Part shown: piece after piece, positions 56,425 through 64,000 of the stretch
How positions within the stretch are numbered: position 1 is the first letter of the stretch
How the letters are laid out: the number at the start of each line of letters is the position of its first letter
Source of the DNA: DATFRX01 sp035630615
GTDB taxonomy: Bacteria; Actinomycetota; Actinomycetes; Propionibacteriales; Nocardioidaceae
Assembly: GCA_035630615.1 (NCBI GenBank)
Contig: DASQKI010000077.1
Location: 1-64,000 of the forward strand
Length of the DNA stretch: 64,000 nt
Direction: 5' to 3'
Position numbers and translations under genes: made by a program
Notes under the pieces: generated by a model
The model's database searches: none
The model's input: the letters and a program-made list of their open reading frames with translations, nothing else
What the model was told of the DNA's origin: nothing

Positions 56425-58608
56425 CTAGCCGACTGGCACCAGCTCCTTTTCCTGGGACGGGTCGGGATCCTCGAACTGCTCGTCGTGCTCGCGACGCCCG
56501 AGCCGGCTGGGCCACCACATCCGACGGCCGAGGTCCAGGTTGAGCGCGGTGACGAGCACCGAGCGGACGATGATCGTGTCGAGCAAGACACCGAACGCGA
56601 CCGCGAAGCCCATCTGGATCAGGAACGTCATCGGGATCGTGGCGAGCGTCCCGAACGTGCCCGCCAGCACGAGCCCGGCCGAGGTGATCACGCCGCCGGT
56701 CGCGCCGAGCCCGATCAGCGCACCGCGCCGGCTGCCGACCTTGGCCGCCTCCTCACGGACCCGGGTCATCAAGAAGATGTTGTAGTCGATGCCCAAGGCC
56801 ACGAGGAACACAAAGACCCACAAGGGGAACGCGCTGTCGGAGTTGTCGACGCTGAACACCTCGCCGAACAGCATCGCGCTCACGCCGAGCGCCGCTCCGA
56901 ACGACAGGATGACGGTCGCCATCAGGATCAGCGGCGCCACGAGTGCCCGCAGCAGCGCGACCAGGATGAGGAACACGACGATCAACACCATCGGGATCAC
57001 CAGCTTGTTGTCGTGCTGCGACGCCTCCCGCGTGTCGAGGTAGAACGCCGACGCGCCACCGACCAAGGCATCCGAGCCCGGCACCGCGTGGACCGAGTCG
57101 CGGACCCGTTCGACGGTGTCGTACGCCGCGTCGCTGACCGGGTTGCCGGCCAGGTCCGCCTCGATGTACGCCGTGTCGCCGGCCACCATCGGTTCGCCGA
57201 CGCTGCCGATGCCCTCGGTGTCGGCCGCGGCCTGGCTGACCGCCTCGGCCGACTTCGCGTCGGTCACGATCTGCACCGGGCTGCCTTCGTCGCTGGTGAA
57301 GTGCTCGGCGAGGACGGTGTCACCCTTGATCGAGTCAGGAGTGTCGCCGCCGAACTGCTCGGCGTTGGTGAGGCTGGTGGCGTTGAGGTTGGTCATCCCC
57401 AACGCCAGTGCGCCCAACACCACAGCGGTCCCGATCCAGACCGCCCGCGGACGGATGGCGATGACCCGCCCGATGCGCGCCCACACGCCCGTCGTGGTCG
57501 TGGGCTCGACGCTGTCGAAGTGCGGTCGCTTCGGCCAGAAGATCCACCGCCCGACGATCACGAGCAGGGCCGGGAGCAGGCTGACCATCGCCAGCAGTCC
57601 GACCGTGACTCCGATCGCGAGCACCGGGCCGAGGCCTTGGGTTGAGTTCATCTCGGCGACCAGCAGGCAGAGCATCCCGAGCACCACCGTGCCGCCGCTC
57701 GCGATGATCGCCGGCCCGGCGCGATGCAGCGCCTCGGCCATCGCCTCGTGACGGTCTTCGTGCCGGTGCAGCTCCTCGCGGTAGCGAGCGATCAGCAGCA
57801 GCGCGTAGTCCGTTCCCGCGCCGAACACCAGGATCGCCAGGATGGCCGTGCTCTGCGCGTTGACGGTCAGGTCGGCGTACTTCGCCAGCAGGTAGATCAC
57901 GCCCTGTGCGCTGGTCAACGCGATTCCGGCCGAGACGAGCGGCAGGATCCAGAGCACCGGACTGCGGTAGGTCAGCAGCAGGATGAGGACGACGACAGCG
58001 GCCGCCGCCAGCAGGAGTGTTCCGTCGATGCCTTCGAACGCCGTCGCCAGGTCGGCCGCGTTGCCGCCCGGTCCGGTGACGTGCGTAACCATGCCGTCGG
58101 CGCCGTCACCGGCGATGTCGCGCATGTGGTCCACGACGTCCGGCATCGCCTCCCAGCCCTCCGGGCCTCCGGTGTTGACCGGCACGCTGACCCGCAGCGA
58201 TTCGCCGTCGTCGGACAGCTCAGGTTGCCCGATCGGCCCGTCGATCGTCACGGTCGGGTCGTCGTCGGTGGCCTCGTCGCCGGCGAGCTCTGGCGCCTTG
58301 GTGCCGTCCATCGCGCCGAAGGCCTCGATGTCCTCGGCCACCTGTTGCCGGTCGGCCTCGGTGATGCCGCCGTCACGCTCGTAGACGACGGTGGTCGGCA
58401 TCGTGTCGGGGTTGGAAAACCCCTCGCTGGCTTCGAGAGCTTTGGTCGACTCGGCGTCGCCCGGCAGCCACGAGGATGCTTCGTTGTTTTCCACGTCGGT
58501 CAGCTTGCTGGCGCCCATACCGCCGACAATCATGACCGCGACCCAGAACACGACGACGATCCATTTGATCCGACGGCCGCAGACGGCCACCGCGAATCGT
58601 CTAGACAT
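56425..58608 (-). CDS. MMPL/RND-family transporter
   Basis: A 727-residue inner-membrane protein with the MMPL architecture: helix 1 (IKWIVVVFWVAVMIVGG), a 160-residue outer domain, five helices, a second outer domain, and five more helices. FGAGTDYALLLIARYREEL and ALGIDYNIFLMTRVREE carry the paired GxDY motifs used for proton relay. It resembles MmpL/YdfJ proteins that export lipids or drugs. ATG 58608 is preceded by AAAGGAG. Regulation by the adjacent LuxR-type gene is possible but unproven. Confidence 0.92.
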   Translation of the reverse strand: MSRRFAVAVCGRRIKWIVVVFWVAVMIVGGMGASKLTDVENNEASSWLPGDAESTKALEASEGFSNPDTMPTTVVYERDGGITEADRQQVAEDIEAFGAMDGTKAPELAGDEATDDDPTVTIDGPIGQPELSDDGESLRVSVPVNTGGPEGWEAMPDVVDHMRDIAGDGADGMVTHVTGPGGNAADLATAFEGIDGTLLLAAAAVVVLILLLTYRSPVLWILPLVSAGIALTSAQGVIYLLAKYADLTVNAQSTAILAILVFGAGTDYALLLIARYREELHRHEDRHEAMAEALHRAGPAIIASGGTVVLGMLCLLVAEMNSTQGLGPVLAIGVTVGLLAMVSLLPALLVIVGRWIFWPKRPHFDSVEPTTTTGVWARIGRVIAIRPRAVWIGTAVVLGALALGMTNLNATSLTNAEQFGGDTPDSIKGDTVLAEHFTSDEGSPVQIVTDAKSAEAVSQAAADTEGIGSVGEPMVAGDTAYIEADLAGNPVSDAAYDTVERVRDSVHAVPGSDALVGGASAFYLDTREASQHDNKLVIPMVLIVVFLILVALLRALVAPLILMATVILSFGAALGVSAMLFGEVFSVDNSDSAFPLWVFVFLVALGIDYNIFLMTRVREEAAKVGSRRGALIGLGATGGVITSAGLVLAGTFGTLATIPMTFLIQMGFAVAFGVLLDTIIVRSVLVTALNLDLGRRMWWPSRLGRREHDEQFEDPDPSQEKELVPVG

Positions 58609-58753
58609 GTGTCTGCTCCTTTCCTGCCAACATGGCGAGCTCGATCGTCCGTACTGACCGGCGCCGAGGGAAAAACTCATCGGTCGTCGGCTGGTTGCTT
58701 CGTCGATGCATGGCTTGAGACTCCCGGCAGTGGCGGGGTCGCAACATCGGCCA

Positions 58754-58786
58754 GGTGGTTGATACCGGCGCGGCTGGGTGGCTGAT
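58754..58786. repeat. Two GGTGGYTGAT words (third copy at 59250-59259)
   Basis: GGTGGTTGAT at 58754-58763 and GGTGGCTGAT at 58777-58786 are 23 bases apart, about two helical turns, in the gap between the MMPL start and the SnoaL-like gene's end. A third, GGTGGTTGAT at 59250-59259, is in the gap before the LuxR-type regulator. They are candidate binding sites for that regulator. Confidence 0.35.
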
Positions 58787-58791
58787 CCGCG

Positions 58792-59184
58792 TCATCGCAG
58801 GCTCCCGTCGACGAGCGACGCGAATCGGGCCGGGTCGTAGAAGGCCCGGATCTCCTTGATCCGCCCGTCCCGCAGCCGGATCCGATCGACCCCGTGGACC
58901 GTCCGCCGCTCGTCGCCACCGTGCGCGACCCAGTGGACGAATAGCAGATCGTCGTCGCTGTACGCGTGGTCGACGACGTCGAGCCGAAGGTTCGGCGCGC
59001 GTTCGAGCAGCTGCGCGACGCGGGCGCGGTAGCTGCGTACGCCGCGGGCAGGTTCGGTTTGACCGGGCCAGTACGCGATGACGTCGGGTGTCACCATGCG
59101 GACCGCGAGATCCGGATGCGGATGGGACCAGAAGGCCGCCCAGTGGTCGATCGAGAAGCGCAACGGCGCGGGAACTGTCGCCAT
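58792..59184 (-). CDS. SnoaL-like (NTF2-fold) protein
   Basis: A 130-residue NTF2-like protein: LRFSIDHWAAFWSHPHPDLAVRMVTPDVIAYWPGQ at the start, then RVAQLLERAPNLRLDVVDHAYSDDDLLFVHWVAHG, the cone-shaped SnoaL/nuclear-transport-factor pattern. Small-molecule binding or isomerase activity is typical. It lies between MMPL (same strand) and the divergent LuxR-type regulator. Confidence 0.83.
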   Translation of the reverse strand: MATVPAPLRFSIDHWAAFWSHPHPDLAVRMVTPDVIAYWPGQTEPARGVRSYRARVAQLLERAPNLRLDVVDHAYSDDDLLFVHWVAHGGDERRTVHGVDRIRLRDGRIKEIRAFYDPARFASLVDGSLR

Positions 59185-59329
59185 CCCGGCAGCATCGCGA
59201 TCCACGGCCGGCCGAACATCGGTCAGATGGCCGATCTCCGGACCTTCGGGGTGGTTGATCCTGCGCCGCTGCCGGGAACGAGGCCGTAGTGAATGATGTG
59301 TGAAACCATCCTCGGCTCGGATCCTCACC

Positions 59330-62300
59330 ATGACTGACGGCCAGGCGACACCTTCGACCGGTGGCACGGAGACCCTCGTGCTGACCGGAGTCGAGCGTTC
59401 GGCGCCGCTGTGGGAAATGGCGCCGGACACCGCGGCCGCCGCGGTCGAACGCCACCACGAGATCGTCGGCGCGACGGTAGACGCCCACGGCGGTCGGGTT
59501 GTCGCGCGGACCGATGACAGCGTGTCGGCGGCGTTCGGGTCGGCCGACGCCGGCGTGACGGCGGCACTCGACCTTCAGTACGCGCTCGCCGTCGAAGAGT
59601 GGCCGGAGGGCGTCGCGGTCCGGGTTCGGATCGGGGTCGGGCCGGCCGATGCAGGCGACGCGGCGCACCGCTGGGGTGGCATTCGCGACCTCGCCCACGG
59701 CGGCCAGACGCTGGTCGCGGCCGCGACGGTCTCGCTCGTCGCCGACGACTCGATGCCGGCCCACGGGCTGCTGGTCGACCGAGGAGTACGCCGGCTGCGT
59801 GATCTCGCGAGGTCCGAGCACGTCTACGAGCTGCGCCACGGCGACCTGCGGCAGGAATTCCCCCCGGTTCGATCGCTCGACGTGTTGCCCAACAACCTGC
59901 CGGCACAGCTGACCAGCTTCGTCGGCCGCTCCGCCGAGCTGGGCGAGCTCGAAGGACTGCTGTCCACGCAGCGGCTGGTCACCTTGGCCGGCGCCGGGGG
60001 TTGCGGCAAGTCTCGGCTAGCCGTGCAGGCGGCCGCGGCAGTCGTCGACCGTTGGCCGGACGGCGTCTGGTGGGTCGATCTCGGCTCCGTGACGCAGCCG
60101 GCTCAGGTCGCCGAGCTCACCGCGGCCACACTTCGGGCGCGAGCCGAGCCGGCCGGTGACCCAGCGGCCGTGATCGCCGGGCAGCTCGGCAAGCGGCGTC
60201 TGTTGCTGTGTCTGGACACGTGCGAGCACGTGCTCGACGCGGCGGCACGGCTGGTCGACACGGTGTTGCGGCAGTGCCCGGCGGTGTCGGTCGTCGCAAC
60301 CAGCCGCGAGCCGCTCGGCGTCGCTGGCGAAACCGTCTGGCGGGTGCCCTCCCTGGTCGACGACGAGGCGGTCCAGCTGTTCAACGAGCGCGCCGCCCTT
60401 GTCCAGCCGGGCGCGCGTCGGTCCGAGGCGCCGGCCGCCGACGTCCACACGATCTGTCGCCGACTGGACGGCATCCCGCTGGCGATCGAGCTGGCCGCCG
60501 CCTGGATGCGCGCGCTGACGCCGGCCCAGATCGTCGACGGGCTCGACGACCGCTTCCGGCTGCTCACCGGCGGTCCGCGGGTCGCGACCCGTCGGCAGCA
60601 GACGCTCGCCGCGTCGATGGAGTGGAGCCACGACCTCCTGACCGACGCCGACCGGGTCGTGTTTCGCCGACTCGCTGTCTTTGCTGGCGGGTTCACCCTC
60701 GACGCGGCCGCCGCGGTCTGCTCCGACGACGCTGTCGACGACGACGTACTCACTGTGTTGGGCCGGCTGGTCGACAAGTCGCTGGTCGTCGTCACCGCCG
60801 GCGCTGACCAGGCGTCGTACCGGATGCAGGACACGATCCGGCAGTACGCCGATCAGCGACTGCGCGACGTCGGCGAGGCAGCGGCGATCCGGGACCGGCA
60901 TCTCGACTACTTCCTCGCCCTGGCGGAGACGGCCGAGCCCGAGATGGAACGCGACCAGGACACCTGGCGGCAGACGCTGGACCGCCAGCACGACAACATC
61001 CTCGCCGCCTTGCAGTGGGGCCTGTCGGCCTCGGACGCTGAGCGTGGCCGACGGCTCGCGGCCGCGATGGCCCGCCAGTGGTTCGTTCGCGGCCAGTCGC
61101 ATGAGGGTCTGGAGTTTCTCGAACGGGCCTTGACCTTCGTCGACGATCGCTCGCCGCTGCAGGCCAGGCTGCTGTGCGGCGTCGCCATGCTCGGCATGGT
61201 CAGCGGCCGGCTAGATGCGGTCGAACGGGCCGAGGAGGGAATGGCGACCGCGGCCGAGCATGACGACGGCCGGATCCAGGGTCGCTGCCTCGCGATGTGG
61301 TCGTATCGCTTCTTCCTCTATGACTTCGAGCGTTGTTGCGAGTTGGCACGCGAGGCGCACGACGTCGGAGTACGGGCCGGCGACCCGTTCGCCCGGGACT
61401 GGGCGCTGGTGCAGGAGGCGTACACCTACATCACCCGCGACCGTCATGACGACGCGGTCGCGCTCGCTCGGGAGGCCGCCGACCAGAGCCTGCCTCGCGG
61501 CGACCGGTTCTGCGCCGCCTTCGCTCGTGGCGTCGAGCTGTGGGCGGCGCTCGCGACCGGCGACATTCGGGGGGCGGTCGGCTTCGGCGAGGAGTCGGTC
61601 CGGATCGCGGAGCCGTTGGGCAACTTCTTCGCGCACGGCACGCTCGCCTCCAACCTGGCATTCGCCAAGGCCATGGCCGGCGACATCGATGACGGCCGAC
61701 GACTGATGGAGCCGATCGTCCGCTCGATCGAGTCGCAGCCCGATGTCGACGCGGTGGGTTTCATGGTCGTGGTGGGACAGCTTCACCTGTGGAGCGGCGA
61801 CCTTGATGGCGCGGTGGCTTGGCTCGAGAGAGGCAGCCGGTTCGCCGCGCCCGACACGGACAATTGGACCGCGATGCGTTCGCTGCCCGGCCTCACCGGA
61901 GCGCTGCGCCGACTGGGCCGCATCGACGAGGCGGTTGCCTGCGTCCAACGCGGCGTGCCGCTCGCGAAGGCGTTGGACGGTCCGCTGCTGCTCGCCGACA
62001 TGCTGGACGAACAGGCCGAGCTCACCGCGAGCGCCGACCCGCGGCGGGCCGAAAACCTGCACCACGAGGCGCTCGCCATCCGGGTCGACAAGGGTCTGCG
62101 GACGCAATACGTCGTGAGCCTCGACGCCCTGGCCAGTGCGGCAGCCCGCATCGACAGCGTCGCCGAGGCGGTTCGCCTGCTCGCGGCCAGCGACCGAGCG
62201 CGCGCGGACATGGGCCATCCGAGGCCGCCGGTCGACCGGCCCGATCACGAGGCGCTGGTCGAACGACTGCGGGCGGCGCTCGCCCACGAGTTCGACGCCG

Positions 62301-62581
62301 TGTGGGAGGCCGGCGCCGGGCTGAGCCTCGACGACGCCGTCGCCTACGCGACCCGGGCCAGGGGCGAACGCGGCCGGCCGTCGAGCGGATGGGGGAGCCT
62401 GACCCCGACCGAGCTCGACGTGGTAAGCCTTGTGGTCGACGGCCTGACCAATCCGGAGATCGCGTCTCGGCTGTTCGTCAGTCGGGCCACCGTCAAGACC
62501 CACCTGTCCCACATCTACGCCAAGCTCGGCGTGGCCAACCGCACCGAGCTCGCCGCGGCAGCCACGGAGCGCGAACGATGA
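59330..62581 (+). CDS. Cyclase-like/NB-ARC/TPR/LuxR regulator
   Basis: A 1083-residue regulator. Residues 10-180 resemble a class III nucleotide cyclase (HHEIVGATVDAHGGRVVARTDDS, VAVRVRIGVGPAD, LAHGGQTLVAAATVSLV), but the catalytic metal Asp pair is not evident, so it is probably a sensory domain. NLPAQLTSFVGR opens an NB-ARC-type ATPase with Walker A LAGAGGCGKSRL, then GIPLAIELAAAW. A TPR-like middle follows. The LuxR HTH is LTPTELDVVSLVVDGLTNPEI then ATVKTHLSHIYAKLGVANRTEL. Its stop overlaps the tsaD start by 4 bases. Confidence 0.9.
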   Translation: MTDGQATPSTGGTETLVLTGVERSAPLWEMAPDTAAAAVERHHEIVGATVDAHGGRVVARTDDSVSAAFGSADAGVTAALDLQYALAVEEWPEGVAVRVRIGVGPADAGDAAHRWGGIRDLAHGGQTLVAAATVSLVADDSMPAHGLLVDRGVRRLRDLARSEHVYELRHGDLRQEFPPVRSLDVLPNNLPAQLTSFVGRSAELGELEGLLSTQRLVTLAGAGGCGKSRLAVQAAAAVVDRWPDGVWWVDLGSVTQPAQVAELTAATLRARAEPAGDPAAVIAGQLGKRRLLLCLDTCEHVLDAAARLVDTVLRQCPAVSVVATSREPLGVAGETVWRVPSLVDDEAVQLFNERAALVQPGARRSEAPAADVHTICRRLDGIPLAIELAAAWMRALTPAQIVDGLDDRFRLLTGGPRVATRRQQTLAASMEWSHDLLTDADRVVFRRLAVFAGGFTLDAAAAVCSDDAVDDDVLTVLGRLVDKSLVVVTAGADQASYRMQDTIRQYADQRLRDVGEAAAIRDRHLDYFLALAETAEPEMERDQDTWRQTLDRQHDNILAALQWGLSASDAERGRRLAAAMARQWFVRGQSHEGLEFLERALTFVDDRSPLQARLLCGVAMLGMVSGRLDAVERAEEGMATAAEHDDGRIQGRCLAMWSYRFFLYDFERCCELAREAHDVGVRAGDPFARDWALVQEAYTYITRDRHDDAVALAREAADQSLPRGDRFCAAFARGVELWAALATGDIRGAVGFGEESVRIAEPLGNFFAHGTLASNLAFAKAMAGDIDDGRRLMEPIVRSIESQPDVDAVGFMVVVGQLHLWSGDLDGAVAWLERGSRFAAPDTDNWTAMRSLPGLTGALRRLGRIDEAVACVQRGVPLAKALDGPLLLADMLDEQAELTASADPRRAENLHHEALAIRVDKGLRTQYVVSLDALASAAARIDSVAEAVRLLAASDRARADMGHPRPPVDRPDHEALVERLRAALAHEFDAVWEAGAGLSLDDAVAYATRARGERGRPSSGWGSLTPTELDVVSLVVDGLTNPEIASRLFVSRATVKTHLSHIYAKLGVANRTELAAAATERER

Positions 62582-63627
62582 CGGCCGACCAGCCGTTGAT
62601 CCTCGGGATCGAGACGTCGTGCGACGAGACCGGCATCGGTCTGGTCCGCGGTCACACGCTGTTGGCCGACGCGATCGCCTCCAGCGTCGACGAGCACGCC
62701 CGATTCGGCGGCGTCGTCCCCGAGGTCGCGAGCCGGGCCCATCTCGAGGCGATGGTGCCCATGGTGGAGCGAGCGATCGAGCAGGCCGACGTGCGATTGA
62801 CCGATGTCGACGCGATCGCGGTGACCAGCGGCCCCGGTCTCGCCGGTGCGTTGCTGGTCGGCGTGGCGGCGGCGAAGTCGCTCGCGATCGGGCTCGACCG
62901 ACCCCTATACGGCGTCAATCACCTGGCCGCTCATGTGGCCGTCGACCAGCTCGAGCACGGTCCGCTGCCGGAGCCTTGCCTGGCGATGCTGGTCAGCGGC
63001 GGGCATTCGAGCTTGCTGCTGGTCGAGGACGTGACCGGAGCAATCGAACCGCTCGGGTCGACGATCGACGATGCCGCGGGAGAGGCCTTCGACAAGGTGG
63101 CGCGGTTGCTCGGCCTGCCGTTTCCGGGTGGCCCGCCCATCGACCGCGAGGCACGCTCGGGCAGCGCCGTCGCGATCGACTTCCCGCGCGGGCTCACCAG
63201 CGGCCGCGACCTGCAGCGGCATCGGTTCGACTTCTCGTTCTCGGGTCTCAAGACCGCTGTCGCTCGGTGGGTCGAGGCCCGAGAGCGGTCCGGCGAGCCC
63301 GTGCCGGTGGCTGACGTGGCCGCGTCGTTCCAAGAGGCGGTCTGCGATGTGCTCACGGCGAAGGCGATCGACGGGTGTCGTCGCCGGGGCGTCGATCACC
63401 TCCTGATCGGGGGCGGGGTCGCCGCCAACTCACGGCTGCGGGCGCTGGCCCAGGAGCGGGCCGCCGGCGCCGGACTCCGAGTACGCGTGCCGCGACCCGG
63501 GCTGTGCACCGACAACGGTGCGATGGTCGCGGCCCTTGGCGCCGAGCTGGTCGGCCGCGGGCGACCGCCGTCGGCCCTCGACCTCCCGGCCGACTCGTCG
63601 ATGCCGGTCGAGCTGGTGACCGCCTAG
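62578..63627 (+). CDS. tsaD: tRNA N6-adenosine threonylcarbamoyltransferase
   Basis: Transfers threonylcarbamoyl to A37 of ANN-decoding tRNAs, with TsaB and TsaE. The 349 residues contain LGIETSCDETGIGLV, metal ligands in NHLAAHVAVD, LVSGGHSSLLLVE, GEAFDKVARLLGLPFPGGP, FSFSGLKTAV, and GGGVAANSRLR; all normal. It starts inside the end of the LuxR-type gene and is thus no longer joined to rimI. It must use that gene's transcript or an internal promoter. Confidence 0.96.
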   Translation: MTADQPLILGIETSCDETGIGLVRGHTLLADAIASSVDEHARFGGVVPEVASRAHLEAMVPMVERAIEQADVRLTDVDAIAVTSGPGLAGALLVGVAAAKSLAIGLDRPLYGVNHLAAHVAVDQLEHGPLPEPCLAMLVSGGHSSLLLVEDVTGAIEPLGSTIDDAAGEAFDKVARLLGLPFPGGPPIDREARSGSAVAIDFPRGLTSGRDLQRHRFDFSFSGLKTAVARWVEARERSGEPVPVADVAASFQEAVCDVLTAKAIDGCRRRGVDHLLIGGGVAANSRLRALAQERAAGAGLRVRVPRPGLCTDNGAMVAALGAELVGRGRPPSALDLPADSSMPVELVTA

Positions 63628-64000
63628 CCGTCGGGTGGCCCGACCGCGTAGGTGAGGTGGGCGAACTGCCCGCCCTGTCGGATGCCGGTCAGTCGGAGCC
63701 GCGGCGCGGTGAGGCGCCGCGGCAGCAGCGGCGCGCCGGCACCGAGCGTCACCGGCGCGATGCCGATGATGACCTCGTCGAGAAGACCTTGGTCGGCGAA
63801 CGCGCCCACGAGCTCGCCTCCACCGACCAACCAGACGTTTTTGCCGTCGGCCGCAGCGGCCATCTGCTGGTGGACCGGGCCGACGTCGCCGCTGACAAAC
63901 CTCACGTCGACTCCCGGAATCAACGGGAGATCACGATGGGTGAACACCCACGTCGGCGTCTGGGCATACCACTCCGTCCACTTCGAAGGGTTTTCGAGCA
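63624..64000 (-). CDS. DHFR/RibD C-terminal domain reductase (5' end outside window)
   Basis: The visible 125 residues are the C-terminal part of a dihydrofolate-reductase-like protein. Reading in from the window edge: LENPSKWTEWYAQTPTWVFTHR, then GKNVWLVGGGELVGAFADQGLLDEVIIGIAPVTLGAGAPLLP in the conserved order, with the GGG nucleotide-binding turn. RibD-like deaminase/reductase relatives use NADPH; substrate unknown. Its stop overlaps the tsaD stop by 4 bases. An internal start at 63947 is not the true start. Confidence 0.85.
   Translation of the reverse strand, partial: LENPSKWTEWYAQTPTWVFTHRDLPLIPGVDVRFVSGDVGPVHQQMAAAADGKNVWLVGGGELVGAFADQGLLDEVIIGIAPVTLGAGAPLLPRRLTAPRLRLTGIRQGGQFAHLTYAVGPPDG

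Noticed and set aside
56245..57645. 466-codon open frame opposite the MMPL gene
   Set aside because: Low-complexity His/Arg/Asp text with no domain; shadow of a convincingly conserved transporter.

Overview
The window is high-GC chromosomal DNA from an actinobacterium. Three neighbourhoods show this: the rplM-rpsI-glmM / coaA / glmS-acpS-nnr / alr / tsaE-tsaB-rimI / tsaD order, an XRE regulator followed by an HbhA-like PAKKA-repeat protein (the Rv0474-Rv0475 arrangement of mycobacteria), and a DUF222/HNH endonuclease. Many GTG starts and ATGA overlaps also fit. The mix looks like Nocardioidaceae (Propionibacteriales), but genus placement is an inference. I see no rRNA, tRNA, CRISPR array, prophage or intact insertion sequence, and no gene-free stretch above 300 bases.

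Layout. 1-4298: GDP-mannose genes manA and manC (tail to tail), an MFS transporter and an asparaginase. 4379-7026: XRE regulator and HbhA-like protein, truA and an RsmC-like methyltransferase. 7119-11040: a SigE-family sigma factor with its membrane partner, a Nudix hydrolase and an ABC-F ATPase. 11135-18128: two copies of a YCII-protein/DUF6596 sigma-factor pair, trmO, an ArsR-SRPBCC-TIGR03086 operon and small enzymes. 18226-24710: LysE exporter, VOC protein, a DHA2 efflux pump with its TetR regulator, and a 969-residue LuxR-type ATPase regulator. 24851-36602: gltA, a BtuF-like protein and the core housekeeping block (ribosomal proteins, cell-wall precursor enzymes, coenzyme A, ACP and NAD(P)H repair).

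36668-49680 is an accessory block between nnr and alr. It holds two sigma factors with membrane partners, an aromatic-amino-acid-lyase homologue whose MIO motif is missing, a complete two-component/ABC exporter cassette, a lipoprotein-sigK-anti-sigma operon, and a DUF222/HNH gene beside a truncated isochorismatase. 49692-63627 returns to alr and the t6A (threonylcarbamoyl-adenosine) genes. tsaE is fused to an N-terminal GNAT domain, and tsaD is separated from rimI by a 6.7 kb insert with an RND/MMPL pump and a 1083-residue cyclase-like/NB-ARC/LuxR regulator that overlaps the tsaD start. The window ends in a partial DHFR-like reductase.

Most distinctive signals: (1) the lipoprotein of the sigK operon is a tandem duplication with four histidines per repeat at identical spacing (40, 58 and 57 residues), and sigK itself opens with a 17-bp perfect hairpin; (2) the GNAT-TsaE fusion; (3) the MIO-less lyase; (4) a DUF6596 sigma factor with no ATG, GTG or TTG start in its conserved N-terminus; (5) related dispersed palindromes between genes; (6) a shared GTGCAAC-N17/18-CGT promoter before both SigE-family sigma genes.
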